Origin: Novosphingobium sp.
GTDB lineage: Bacteria > Pseudomonadota > Alphaproteobacteria > Sphingomonadales > Sphingomonadaceae
NCBI RefSeq assembly: GCF_020852455.1
Contig: NZ_JADZAT010000028.1
Location: forward strand, 186,001 to 250,000
Direction: 5' to 3'
DNA length: 64,000 bases
The notes under the pieces were generated by a model. It saw nothing but the letters and a program-made list of their open reading frames with translations. It was not told the origin of the DNA and ran no database searches. Both the position numbers and the translations under genes were made by a program. Below are positions 16,070-24,699 of this stretch, one piece after another (positions within the stretch are counted from its first letter, which is position 1; each line of letters opens with the position of its first letter).

Positions 16070-16989
16070 AGCAGGTTGAGCGGCAGTTTCAGGTAACTGA
16101 CGCCGTTGGCTTCGGGTTCGGGAAAATGCCCGGCGCGAATGTTGACCTGGACCGACGGCAGGATCAGCCGCGGCATGGCCAGCGTTGCGTCACGGGCTTC
16201 GCGCATCGCCACGAAGGCATCTTCGCCGATCCCGTCATGGACGTGGACATTGTCCGCACGCTGCGCCGCAACGGTGGTTTCCCAGACATAGTCTTCGCGC
16301 CCCGGCGCCTTGTAATCGTGGCACAGGAACAGCCGCGTCTCACCCGGCAGCGCCAGCAGGCGGTGGATCGACCGGTAAAGCTGGCGCGCATCACCGCCCG
16401 GAAAGTCGCAGCGCGCGGTGCCATAGTCGGGCATGAACAGGGTATCGCCCACGAACACCGCATCACCGATCGCAAAGGCCAGGCAGGCCGGGGTGTGACC
16501 GGGTACGTGCAGCACCGTGGCCGGCAGGCCGCCCAGATCGAACCGCTCACCATCCTGCATCAGCCGGTCGAACTGCGAACCGTCCTGCGCAAAGCTGGCC
16601 GGTTCGTTGAACACCTTGGCGAAGGTTTGCTGGACCGTGGTGATCGCCGCACCGATCGCCATCGTGCCGCCCAGTTCGGCCTTGAGGAACGGTGCCGCCG
16701 AAAGGTGATCGGCATGGGCGTGGGTTTCCAGCAGCCAATCAACCGTCAGTCCTTCGGCCCTGACGTAATCGACCAGCCCTTGCGCCGATGCGGTTGAGGT
16801 CCGGCCTGAGGGCTGGTCGAAATCGAGCACCGGATCAATCACCGCCGCGCGGCCGCTTTCGGGATCGTGAACCACGTGGGTCGCGGTAAAGGTTGGTTCG
16901 TCAAAGAACGTCCGGACCACCGGCAAAGGTCCCGCTGCGCGAGCGGCCTGGATCTGGGAGATGGCGGTTTCCAGCGCTGTGTCGGTCAT
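16066..16989 (-). CDS. MBL-fold persulfide dioxygenase-like protein (Blh type)
   Basis: A 307-residue metallo-beta-lactamase-fold enzyme related to ETHE1/Blh persulfide dioxygenases, which oxidise glutathione persulfide to sulfite in the cytoplasm. Metal ligands are visible: THAHADH (about residues 91-97), GHTPAC (about 165-170), VGDTLF (about 181-186) and a late LCHDY. The C-terminal SVQVNIRAGHFP is typical of the Blh group. Start ATG 16989 is preferred over an in-frame GTG two codons earlier. It sits between DUF2892 and TauE genes in the SQR operon, which supports the sulfur assignment. Confidence 0.9.
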   Translation of the reverse strand: MTDTALETAISQIQAARAAGPLPVVRTFFDEPTFTATHVVHDPESGRAAVIDPVLDFDQPSGRTSTASAQGLVDYVRAEGLTVDWLLETHAHADHLSAAPFLKAELGGTMAIGAAITTVQQTFAKVFNEPASFAQDGSQFDRLMQDGERFDLGGLPATVLHVPGHTPACLAFAIGDAVFVGDTLFMPDYGTARCDFPGGDARQLYRSIHRLLALPGETRLFLCHDYKAPGREDYVWETTVAAQRADNVHVHDGIGEDAFVAMREARDATLAMPRLILPSVQVNIRAGHFPEPEANGVSYLKLPLNLL

Positions 16990-17092
16990 GCTCACACCTG
17001 AAAAGGGTGCCCTGCGCCGCCCAACTGATTTGGGGGAGAGAGGCGACGCAGGACGTTATCCAGATAGCCGGGGGGCGGCTACCTGAAAGTGA

Positions 17093-17296
17093 TCACTTGA
17101 AGGATGCGCCGGGCCGCACGCCCAGCTTCCTGAACACCGATGCCGCCGGGCAGAACCCGGTGAAGCTGGCCTGGAACATGTTCAGCCCGGCAAAGGCGGT
17201 CAGCCACAGGAAGCCCGGGTGGACCCAGTGCGCCAGCGCCAGGCTGGCCAGCACCACCACGCCGGCAAAGCGGAAAACGGCGGAATCGAGCGTCAT
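17093..17296 (-). CDS. DUF2892/YgaP-type small membrane protein
   Basis: A 67-residue protein with two hydrophobic helices (about 8-24 and 29-43) and the family ending TGFCPAASVFRKLGV. The conserved Cys in GFCP is typical of proteins found beside rhodanese and SQR genes. In YgaP the equivalent membrane domain is fused to rhodanese; here the rhodanese is a separate gene on the other side of the operator. Probably a membrane anchor or transporter partner in sulfide metabolism. Confidence 0.88.
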   Translation of the reverse strand: MTLDSAVFRFAGVVVLASLALAHWVHPGFLWLTAFAGLNMFQASFTGFCPAASVFRKLGVRPGASFK

Positions 17297-17308
17297 GGCA
17301 AAGGTTCC

Positions 17309-18589
17309 CTATTTGAAGCGCAGCTTGCGGATGCCCAGCGCGTGCAGCGCGAGCTTTTCGTAGAACGGCTCGCTGGTGCCGCGGCGGATCTTGTGGAGGA
17401 AGTATTTCTCGAACCCGATCTTGGCCAGGTGGACCCATTTGCCCTCGCTCGACCAGTTGAGGTTGCGCGGCGGGATCTGCGGCTGGGCCACGAAGGCCAC
17501 CCCGCCATCGCCGAAGTCGGCCAGGCAGACCGCGTTCCAGGTCGCTTCCTCGGTCGGTTCCTTGCCGGCCAGGATCAGCTTGAGGTTCGCAGCGATCGCG
17601 GTGACCATCGATTCGATCATGAACCCGGTCTTGGGCACGCCGACGGGTACCGGGGTCTTGCCGACCGGCGGGATCGCCACGCAGACCCCCAGCGAGAAGA
17701 CATTGGGGAAGGTCGGATTGCGCTGGTGCTTGTCGGCCAGGATGAACCCGCGCGGATTGGTCAGCCCCTCGATCCCGTAGACCGCAGGGACGCCCCGGAA
17801 CGCCGGCAGGATCATCGAGAAGCCGAACGGCAGATCGTGCACCGCCTTGACGCTGCCGTCCTCGTTCACTTCCTCGACGTGCATCAGCCCGTCCTCAACC
17901 TTGGCGATGCGGGCGTTGGTGATCCATTTGATATAGCGATCGCGCATCGTGCTTTCGAGCAGACCCTTGGTATCGCCCACCCCGTCAAGGCCAAGGTGCC
18001 CGATATAGGGCTCGGCGGTGATGAAGGTAATCGGCACACGATCGCGGATCTTGCGGCGCTTGAGCTCGGTATCGACGATCATCGCGAATTCGTAGGCCGG
18101 GCCATAGCACGAGGCGCCCTGTGCGGCGCCGATCACCACCGGCTTGGGATCCTTGGCCAGCCGTTCGAACACGTCGGCGGCATCGGCGGCATGATCGGTT
18201 CGGCAGACCGATGAGGTGAAGCCCTGGGGGCCCAGCCCTTCGACCTCGTCAAAGGCCAGGTCGGGTCCGGTGGCGATCACCAGGTAGTCATAGGCAAGCG
18301 AGGTGCCGTCGTTCAGCTCGATCCGGTTTTCGCCCGGATGGACCCGCTTGGCGCCGACCGAGGTGAAGCCGATCCCCTTCTTCGCCATCACCGGCGGCAG
18401 GTGGACCCTGATCGCATCGGGTTCGCGCCACTTGACCGCGACCCACGGGTTCGACGGCACGAACCAGTAATCGTCCGCGTCGTTGACCACCATGACTTCG
18501 GCCTTGCCCTTGACCGCGTCGCGAATTTCGTAAGCGGCGATCGTGCCGCCCAGTCCTGCCCCCAGAACGATGATTTTTGGCAATGCCAT
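17309..18589 (-). CDS. sqr: sulfide:quinone oxidoreductase (SQR-like flavoprotein)
   Basis: A 426-residue FAD-dependent membrane-associated oxidoreductase that would oxidise sulfide to sulfane sulfur and pass electrons to quinone. The N-terminal dinucleotide fold GAGLGGTIAAYEIR is at residues 10-23. Cysteines at 129, 161 and 355 match the spacing of the three catalytic cysteines of Acidithiobacillus SQR (128, 160, 356). The ATG at 18589 follows GGAGCAGGCAG; the upstream extension of the frame runs through the operator and is rejected. First gene of the minus-strand sulfide operon, facing the palindromic operator. Confidence 0.9.
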   Translation of the reverse strand: MALPKIIVLGAGLGGTIAAYEIRDAVKGKAEVMVVNDADDYWFVPSNPWVAVKWREPDAIRVHLPPVMAKKGIGFTSVGAKRVHPGENRIELNDGTSLAYDYLVIATGPDLAFDEVEGLGPQGFTSSVCRTDHAADAADVFERLAKDPKPVVIGAAQGASCYGPAYEFAMIVDTELKRRKIRDRVPITFITAEPYIGHLGLDGVGDTKGLLESTMRDRYIKWITNARIAKVEDGLMHVEEVNEDGSVKAVHDLPFGFSMILPAFRGVPAVYGIEGLTNPRGFILADKHQRNPTFPNVFSLGVCVAIPPVGKTPVPVGVPKTGFMIESMVTAIAANLKLILAGKEPTEEATWNAVCLADFGDGGVAFVAQPQIPPRNLNWSSEGKWVHLAKIGFEKYFLHKIRRGTSEPFYEKLALHALGIRKLRFK

Positions 18590-18651
18590 CTGCCTGCTCC
18601 CTTTATGCCGGCCTGTGCGTGGTGCGACCCGATTGGTCCGACTCGATTTCG

Positions 18652-18691
18652 TATATCGCTCTTGACTAATATGAGCGTTATAGCATATTAG
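18652..18691. promoter_or_regulatory. palindromic operator between the divergent sulfide operons (BigR/SqrR-type)
   Basis: The AT-rich centre of the divergent gap holds a perfect inverted repeat, CTAATATG (18666-18673) / CATATTAG (18684-18691). It overlaps a second imperfect one, TATATCGCTC (18652-18661) / GAGCGTTATA (18673-18682). TTGACT (18662-18667), overlapping both, could be the -35 of the rhodanese operon. BigR/SqrR-family ArsR regulators bind AT-rich palindromes of this kind over divergent sulfide genes, and such a regulator is encoded at 23327. Regulator-site pairing is inferred. Confidence 0.7.
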
Positions 18692-18743
18692 CAAGTGGAA
18701 ATATGAATCAGAGACCGCACGGTCTCAAGCAAGGAATTTCACG

Positions 18744-19079
18744 ATGATTTTCGGTTTCGGCAGAAAGCAGCACCGCGAACTGACCCCGCGCCAGCTCGAT
18801 TCGATGATCCAGCAGGGCCGCGCCCTGGTGGTCGATGTGCGCGAGGCGGACGAATTCGCCGCCGGGCATATCCCGGGCGCGATCAACGTGCCGCTTTCGG
18901 TGTTTCGCGCCAGCCAATTGCCCGATCCAGGCGACAAGACGCTGATCCTGAACTGCGCCGCCGGGCGGCGCTCGGCCATGGCGCTCGACAAATGCGCAGC
19001 AGCCCGGGCCGAGATCGACACGCACCTCGCGGGCGGCTTCGGCGCCTGGCGCGCGGCCGGCCTGCCGGTCGCAATCTGA
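18744..19079 (+). CDS. rhodanese-domain sulfurtransferase
   Basis: A 111-residue single-domain rhodanese, cytoplasmic, transferring sulfane sulfur between thiols. The active-site loop is CAAGRRS with Cys71, and VVDVREADEFAAGHIPGAINVP (cut here; residues about 29-49) is the conserved domain core. First gene of the plus-strand arm of the sulfide locus, 52 bp after the operator, with the RND adaptor starting 16 bp after its stop. It may act on the persulfide made by SQR. Confidence 0.93.
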   Translation: MIFGFGRKQHRELTPRQLDSMIQQGRALVVDVREADEFAAGHIPGAINVPLSVFRASQLPDPGDKTLILNCAAGRRSAMALDKCAAARAEIDTHLAGGFGAWRAAGLPVAI

Positions 19080-19095
19080 AGGGGAAATTTGGACG

Positions 19096-20121
19096 ATGCG
19101 TAGCGGGGGAACGATCCTGACCGGGCTGGCGCTGGCGCTGGCCCTGCCCTTGGCCGGTTGCGGCGGCGAGGAAGCGCCCGGCAAGAGCGCGGCCGCACCC
19201 GCCGGTGAACGGCTGGTGCTGCAGCCCAGCCAGGCGGTGCAGTGGCAGGACGTTTCAGCCGAGATCGCGACACTGAAGGAAGCCCAGGTGCTCGCCCGGA
19301 TTCCCGGCATCCTGACCGCGATCAGCGTGCGCGAAGGCGATATGGTCCGCCAGGGCCAGGTGATCGGGCGGATCGTTGACAGCCAGCTGGGCTATCAGGC
19401 CGGGGCCTATGGCGCGCAGGCCGCCGCTGCGCAGGCGCAGGTCGCCCAGGCCGAGGCCGATTTCAAGCGGGTCAAATACCTGTACGACAAGGGCGTCTAT
19501 GCCAAGGCCCGGCTCGATCAGGCGCAGGCTGGCGTCGATACCGCCCGCGCCCAGGTGCGCGCGGCGCAGGCCCAGCAATCGGCCGTGGGTGCAGTCGCCG
19601 GGCAAGGTGCGGTGATCGCCCCGTCGAGCGGACGGGTGCTGCGCGCCGATGTGCCGGCCGGGGCCCCGGTCGCGCCGGGCGTGGTGGTGGCGGTGATCAC
19701 TTCCGGGCCCACCATCCTGCGGCTTTCGGTGCCGGAATCGCTGGCCCCGCAGATCCACCCCGGATCGCGGGTTTCGACCAGCGGGTTCGGCGGCACGGCG
19801 GTCGAAGGCCGCGCGGTCAAGGTCTATCCCTCGGTGGTGGCGGGCCAGCTGACGGTCGATGTCGACATGCCGGGAATCGACAACAGTCTGATCGGGCGGC
19901 GGATGGCCGCGCGGATCGAAACCGGCGCGCGCAGCGGACTGCTGGTGCCGGTCAGGTTCGTCACCAACCGCTATGGCATCGACTATGTCACCGTGCTGGC
20001 CAGGGATGGCAGCGCCACCCAGGTGCCGGTGCAGGTTGCCCCGGCGGGTGAGCCGGGCAAGATCGAGCTGCTCTCGGGCGTGGCTGCCGGCGACACCCTG
20101 ATCGCGGGCCAGCCGCGATGA
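19096..20121 (+). CDS. RND efflux periplasmic adaptor (MFP) lipoprotein
   Basis: A 341-residue membrane-fusion protein. The signal peptide ends in LAGC (Cys near residue 22), so it is a predicted lipoprotein anchored to the inner membrane. A beta-barrel/lipoyl half (ISVREGDMVRQGQVIGRI, about 76-93) and an Ala/Gln-rich coiled hairpin (about 100-165) are followed by the second lipoyl half (GRVLRADVPAGAPVAPG). It overlaps the RND permease by ATGA. Its place in a sulfide-responsive operon is unusual. Confidence 0.9.
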   Translation: MRSGGTILTGLALALALPLAGCGGEEAPGKSAAAPAGERLVLQPSQAVQWQDVSAEIATLKEAQVLARIPGILTAISVREGDMVRQGQVIGRIVDSQLGYQAGAYGAQAAAAQAQVAQAEADFKRVKYLYDKGVYAKARLDQAQAGVDTARAQVRAAQAQQSAVGAVAGQGAVIAPSSGRVLRADVPAGAPVAPGVVVAVITSGPTILRLSVPESLAPQIHPGSRVSTSGFGGTAVEGRAVKVYPSVVAGQLTVDVDMPGIDNSLIGRRMAARIETGARSGLLVPVRFVTNRYGIDYVTVLARDGSATQVPVQVAPAGEPGKIELLSGVAAGDTLIAGQPR

Positions 20122-23100
20122 ACCTGGGCATTTCCGGCAAGATCACCCGCGCGACGATCCAGTCGCCGCTGACCCCGCTGTTCCTGCTGGCGGCGGTGAT
20201 CGTCGGACTGATCGCGACGATCACCATCCCGCGCGAGGAAGAACCGCAGATCTCGGTGCCGATGGTCGATATCCGGGTGGCCGCGCCGGGCCTCTCCGCG
20301 CCCGAGGCGGTCGAACTGGTGGCCAAGCCGCTGGAGACGATCGTCAAGAGCGTGGACGGAGTTGAGCATGTCTATACGCAGGCCGAGGATAACGGGGTGA
20401 TGGTCACCGCGCGGTTCCTGGTCGGCTCCAATCCCGAAGACGCCTCGATCCGGATCAACGAGAAGATCGAGGCCAACAAGGACCGCATTCCGGTGGGGAT
20501 CCCCCCGCCGCAGGTGACCGTGCGCGGGATCAGCGACGTGCCGATCGTGGTGCTGACGCTGACCCCCAGACCGGGCGCGCCGGGCCAATGGAACGACCAG
20601 GCCTTGTTCGAACTGGCGGGCAAGCTGCGCACCGAAATGGCCAAGGTCGATGACGTGGGCCTCTCCTTCATCACCGGCGGCCAGCGCGAGGCGCTGCGCG
20701 TGGTGCCCGATCCGGGCCGCCTTGCCGCTTACCGCGTGCCGCTGGGCAATGTGATCGAAGCGGTCAGCCAGGCCAACCGCGCCTTCCCCGCCGGAACCGT
20801 GCGCGAACAGGGCCAGGCGATCGTGGTCAGCGCCGGGCAGACGCTGAAAAGCGCGCAGGAACTGGGCCAGCTGACCGTGCGTTCGGTCACCGGGGCGCAG
20901 GTCCTGCTGAAGGACGTTGCCACTGTCGAACAGGCCAGCAGCGAGGACCAGGCCCGCGCCTGGCGCTGGGCGAAAGACGGGCAGGCCGGCTGGGCCATGA
21001 CCCCCGCGGTCAGCCTGGCGATCGCCAAGCGCGCCGGGGCCAATGCGGTGACCGTATCGGAGCACGTGACCGAGCGGCTCGCGGTGCTGAAGGGCACCTT
21101 GATCCCCAGCAGCGTCGAAGTGGCGGTAAGCCGCAACTATGGCGAGAGCGCGAACGAGAAGGCCAACGAGTTGATCTTCCACCTGGCGCTGGCGACGATT
21201 TCGATCGTGGTGCTGATCGGCTTTGCGATCGGCTGGCGCGAAGCCGGGGTGACCGCGATCGTCATCCCGACCACGATCATGCTGACCATGTTCGCCAGCA
21301 AGGTGATGGGCTTTACGATCAACCGCGTCAGCCTGTTCGCGCTGATCTTCTCGATCGGGATCCTGGTCGATGACGCGATCGTGATGATCGAGAATATCGC
21401 CCGCCACTGGGCGATGAACGATGGCCGTTCGCGGATTGATGCCGCGGTGGAAGCGGTGGCCGAAGTGGGCAACCCCACGATTGTCGCCACGCTCACCGTG
21501 GTCGCGGCCTTGCTGCCGATGCTGTTCGTTTCGGGCCTGATGGGTCCCTATATGGCGCCGATCCCGATCAATGCCTCGGCCGCGATGATCTTTTCGTTCT
21601 TCGTCGCGGTGATCATCGCCCCCTGGCTGATGATCCGCTTTGCGAAGAACGCGCTGGCCCACGGGCATGACGAACACGGCGGCAAGCTGGGCGCGCTTTA
21701 CAAACACTATGCCAGCAAGGTGATCGCCACCCCGCAGAGCGCCAAGCGCTTCCTGATCGGGGTCGGGGTGGCAACGCTGGTTTCGATGTCGATGTTCTAC
21801 TTCAAGGCGGTGACAGTGAAGCTGCTGCCCTTTGACAACAAGAGCGAAGTCCAGCTGGTGATCGACATGCCCGAAGGGACCAGCCTGGAAATGACCAGCC
21901 GCGTGCTCGAACAGGCCGCCGCGGTTGCCCGGCAATTGCCCGAGGTGACCGCGATGGAAGCCTATGCCGGCACCTCGGCCCCGTTCAATTTCAACGGGCT
22001 GGTGCGGCACTACTTCCTGCGCGCCAGGCCCGAAATGGGCGACCTGATGGTCACCCTGGCCCCCAAGGGCGACCGTAGCCGCGCCAGCCACGATATCGCA
22101 GTGGAGCTTCGCAATCGGCTTGCCAAGGCGGTGTCGCTGCCCACCGGCGCCTCGATCAAGGTGGTCGAAACCCCGCCCGGCCCGCCGGTGCTGGCGACCC
22201 TGCTGGCCGAAGTCTATGGCCCCGACGAAGCCACCCGCCGCAAGACCGCAGAGCAAGTCGAGAAGCTGTTCCGCTCGGTCCCCTACATCGTCGATACTGA
22301 CAACAGCTATGGCGTGCCCCGCCCGACGCTGCGGCTGGTGCCCGACCGGGCCAAGCTTGACCAGTACGGCCTGTCCGAACGCCAGCTGTTCGATTCGATC
22401 GGCGCGCTGCTGGGCAATCAGACCGTTGGCTATGCCCCCCGCGATGGTGAGCGTGATCCGCTGCCGATCGAGCTGGGGCTGGCGCAGGCCCAGCGGTCGT
22501 GGTCGGCCTCGCTGGCCGCCACCCCGGTTGCGGTGGCGCCGGGCGGTCAGCTGATCCCGCTGGGCGAACTGGTCCGCGCCGAAATGGTCCCCGGCGGGCA
22601 AAGCATGTTCCGCCGCGACGGACGCGGGGCAACGATGGTCATGGCCGATTTGGCCGGGCGCTATGAAGCGCCGATCTATGGCCTGCTGGCGGTTGACGAT
22701 GCGATCGAGGAATTCGACTGGGCCAAGGCCGGCCTGACCAAACCCGAAGTGCTGCTCAACGGCCAGCCGGTCGATGAAAGCAAGCCCGCCGTGCTGTGGG
22801 ACGGTGAATGGGAAATCACCTGGGTCACCTTCCGCGATATGGGCGCCGCCTTCATGGTCGCCCTGCTGGGCATCTATGTGCTGGTGGTGGGCCAGTTCAG
22901 AAGCTTCCAGCTGCCGCTGGTGATCCTGACCCCGATCCCGCTGACCCTGGTCGGGATCGTGCTGGGGCATATGCTGCTGCAGGCGCCGTTCACCGCCACC
23001 AGCATGATCGGCTTCATCGCCCTGGCCGGGATCATCGTGCGCAATTCGATCCTGCTGGTCGATTTCATCCGCCACGCCCGCAGCCCTGACAAGTCGCTGC

Positions 23101-23330
23101 GCGAAACCCTGCTGGAAGCCGGGATGATCCGCTTCAAGCCGATCGTGCTGACCGCCGCAGCAGCGATGATCGGCGCGGCGGTGATCCTGACCGATCCGAT
23201 CTTTCAGGGGCTGGCGATCTCGCTGCTGTTCGGCCTGGCATCATCAACCGCGCTGACCGTGCTGGTAATCCCCGCGATTTACATTGTCTTGCGCGACGAC
23301 GGGAAACCCTTAGGTGAGGATGCAGCATGA
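20118..23330 (+). CDS. RND-family efflux pump permease
   Basis: A 1070-residue inner-membrane proton-driven transporter with the usual two repeats of six TM helices and large periplasmic loops. The paired aspartates of the proton relay are visible in FSIGILVDDAIVMIEN in TM4. The first loop carries PREEEPQISVPMVDI and the second TM set ends near FGLASSTALTVLVIP. It is closer to the hydrophobic/amphiphilic efflux type than to metal pumps, but substrate choice is not readable. No outer-membrane factor gene is adjacent. It is coupled by ATGA overlaps to the adaptor before it and the ArsR gene after it. Confidence 0.93.
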   Translation: MNLGISGKITRATIQSPLTPLFLLAAVIVGLIATITIPREEEPQISVPMVDIRVAAPGLSAPEAVELVAKPLETIVKSVDGVEHVYTQAEDNGVMVTARFLVGSNPEDASIRINEKIEANKDRIPVGIPPPQVTVRGISDVPIVVLTLTPRPGAPGQWNDQALFELAGKLRTEMAKVDDVGLSFITGGQREALRVVPDPGRLAAYRVPLGNVIEAVSQANRAFPAGTVREQGQAIVVSAGQTLKSAQELGQLTVRSVTGAQVLLKDVATVEQASSEDQARAWRWAKDGQAGWAMTPAVSLAIAKRAGANAVTVSEHVTERLAVLKGTLIPSSVEVAVSRNYGESANEKANELIFHLALATISIVVLIGFAIGWREAGVTAIVIPTTIMLTMFASKVMGFTINRVSLFALIFSIGILVDDAIVMIENIARHWAMNDGRSRIDAAVEAVAEVGNPTIVATLTVVAALLPMLFVSGLMGPYMAPIPINASAAMIFSFFVAVIIAPWLMIRFAKNALAHGHDEHGGKLGALYKHYASKVIATPQSAKRFLIGVGVATLVSMSMFYFKAVTVKLLPFDNKSEVQLVIDMPEGTSLEMTSRVLEQAAAVARQLPEVTAMEAYAGTSAPFNFNGLVRHYFLRARPEMGDLMVTLAPKGDRSRASHDIAVELRNRLAKAVSLPTGASIKVVETPPGPPVLATLLAEVYGPDEATRRKTAEQVEKLFRSVPYIVDTDNSYGVPRPTLRLVPDRAKLDQYGLSERQLFDSIGALLGNQTVGYAPRDGERDPLPIELGLAQAQRSWSASLAATPVAVAPGGQLIPLGELVRAEMVPGGQSMFRRDGRGATMVMADLAGRYEAPIYGLLAVDDAIEEFDWAKAGLTKPEVLLNGQPVDESKPAVLWDGEWEITWVTFRDMGAAFMVALLGIYVLVVGQFRSFQLPLVILTPIPLTLVGIVLGHMLLQAPFTATSMIGFIALAGIIVRNSILLVDFIRHARSPDKSLRETLLEAGMIRFKPIVLTAAAAMIGAAVILTDPIFQGLAISLLFGLASSTALTVLVIPAIYIVLRDDGKPLGEDAA

Positions 23331-23635
23331 AGCCCACCGACCTGACCGAACTGAAAAGCAACGCCGGGATCATGGCCGGGCGGCTCAAGCTGATGAGCCA
23401 TCCCGAACGCCTGCTGATGCTGTGCCGGATGGACGAGGGCGAAACCTCGGTCACCGAACTGGTCGAACTGACCGGGCTGTCGCAGTCGGCGGTTTCACAG
23501 CATCTGGCCCTGCTACGCGACGAAGGCGTGGTCGGCACGCGCGGCGAGGCGCAGACCCGCTATTACAGCCTGCGCGATCCGCAGGTCCGCGCGATCATCC
23601 ACGCGCTGTGCGATATCTGCGGCGACAGCTGCTAA
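23327..23635 (+). CDS. bigR: ArsR-family persulfide sensor (BigR/SqrR-like)
   Basis: A 102-residue winged-HTH repressor. The recognition helix region is SQSAVSQHLALLRDEGVV (about residues 50-67). Cys33 in the LMLCRM helix and Cys98/Cys102 near the C-terminus (CDICGDSC, with Cys95) match the two-cysteine arrangement by which BigR/SqrR form a tetrasulfide link and release DNA. The ATG overlaps the RND stop. It most likely represses both divergent operons through the palindrome at 18652-18691 and is thus autoregulated. The extra cysteines make a role for metal not impossible. Confidence 0.85.
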   Translation: MKPTDLTELKSNAGIMAGRLKLMSHPERLLMLCRMDEGETSVTELVELTGLSQSAVSQHLALLRDEGVVGTRGEAQTRYYSLRDPQVRAIIHALCDICGDSC

Positions 23636-24699
23636 TCCAGAATCGCGACCGCGCAGTAACCTTCAAGGTCGTCCACCCGGGTCACCGGTACGGACCGTTC
23701 GCCGCACAGCAGCAGCAGATGATCAAGCGCGCCATCGTCCTGCGGCCCGGACACCAGCAGGGCGCGCGGTTGGCGGCGCAGCACCGCGCGGGTTGCTTCG
23801 GCCAGCCCAGGCTTGATCCGGTTGACATCGCTCAGCGCGTGTTCGGCCAGCATCCGTTCGACCAGCCGCGTGCAGGCCCGGCCGCGCGCCGCGCGTTCGT
23901 CCGGGGTCCAGACGGCTGGCGCCGCTGGCGGCAGTGCCTCCACCAGAGCATCGATCTGATCGACAAAGGACCGGCTCAGGTCCTGCCCGGCCAGTTCGTG
24001 CAGCACGCGGCAGGCATGGAACTGGCCGGGCCGCAGTTCGGGCACGATGGCCGAGCGGCTGACCAGCCCCGAAACGATCCCGTTGAGGATGCCCGAAGGG
24101 ATCAGGTAATCCTCGCCCGTCGCGGCCAGTTCGGCCTGTCCGCCCGGATCGGCCACCACCACCAGAAATGGCTCCACCCCCAGCCGCAGCAGATCGGGCG
24201 AGCCGCGCAGTTCGCGCGAAATGGTGCCCTTGCCGGTCCAGCCATCCAGAAACACCACATCGCCGGGCGCATGGCGCGCCAGCACATGTTCGAGCGCCGC
24301 CGGATCGATCCCGCGATCGCGCACGATCGAAACCGAATAGTGGGTGACGGCCACGCTCAGCCGCGCCAGTTCGCGCCGCAGCAGCACGCCGACCGGCGTC
24401 CCGGCCCGCGCGAACGAGGTCAGCGCCAGTCCGGCGGGCGAACAGGTCCGCTGCGCCAGCGCCGCCGCCAGTGCCTTGATATGTCCGGCCAGTCTGGCGC
24501 CATTGGCGGCCAGCGCCGCACGGTAAGCGGCCAGATAGGCCTCGCTGGGCGGTGCTTCGGCCGAAAGCACTTCGGAATAGTGCCGCTGCCCGGCGCGCAG
24601 CAGTGCTTCCTTTTCGGCCACGGTCATCACCGGCAGGTCGAGCGGGGTCAGCAGAAAGGTGACGTCGGCAGGATCGTAACTGCCCGAAAATCCGCTCAC
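23632..24699 (-). CDS. StiP-family protein (PRTase-like fold plus PELOTA-like domain)
   Basis: A 355-residue protein known from Ter stress gene clusters as cysteine protease StiP. FSGSYDPADVTFLL at residues 4-17 is the usual N-terminus, and DGWTGKGT (152-159) looks like the phosphate-binding loop of a phosphoribosyltransferase. The last 80 residues, ending EGYCAVAILD, fit the PELOTA-type RNA-binding domain. The start is set at the GTG at 24699, which overlaps the HAD stop as GTGA; a longer frame to 24765 exists. Last gene of the Ter operon and convergent with bigR (4-bp overlap of ends). The enzyme activity is not proven for the family. Confidence 0.8.
   Translation of the reverse strand: MSGFSGSYDPADVTFLLTPLDLPVMTVAEKEALLRAGQRHYSEVLSAEAPPSEAYLAAYRAALAANGARLAGHIKALAAALAQRTCSPAGLALTSFARAGTPVGVLLRRELARLSVAVTHYSVSIVRDRGIDPAALEHVLARHAPGDVVFLDGWTGKGTISRELRGSPDLLRLGVEPFLVVVADPGGQAELAATGEDYLIPSGILNGIVSGLVSRSAIVPELRPGQFHACRVLHELAGQDLSRSFVDQIDALVEALPPAAPAVWTPDERAARGRACTRLVERMLAEHALSDVNRIKPGLAEATRAVLRRQPRALLVSGPQDDGALDHLLLLCGERSVPVTRVDDLEGYCAVAILD

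Noticed and set aside
19983..23075. 1030-codon open frame on minus
   Set aside because: Antisense to the RND permease, whose motifs and start are clear; the translation is low-complexity His/Asp/Gly/Gln.
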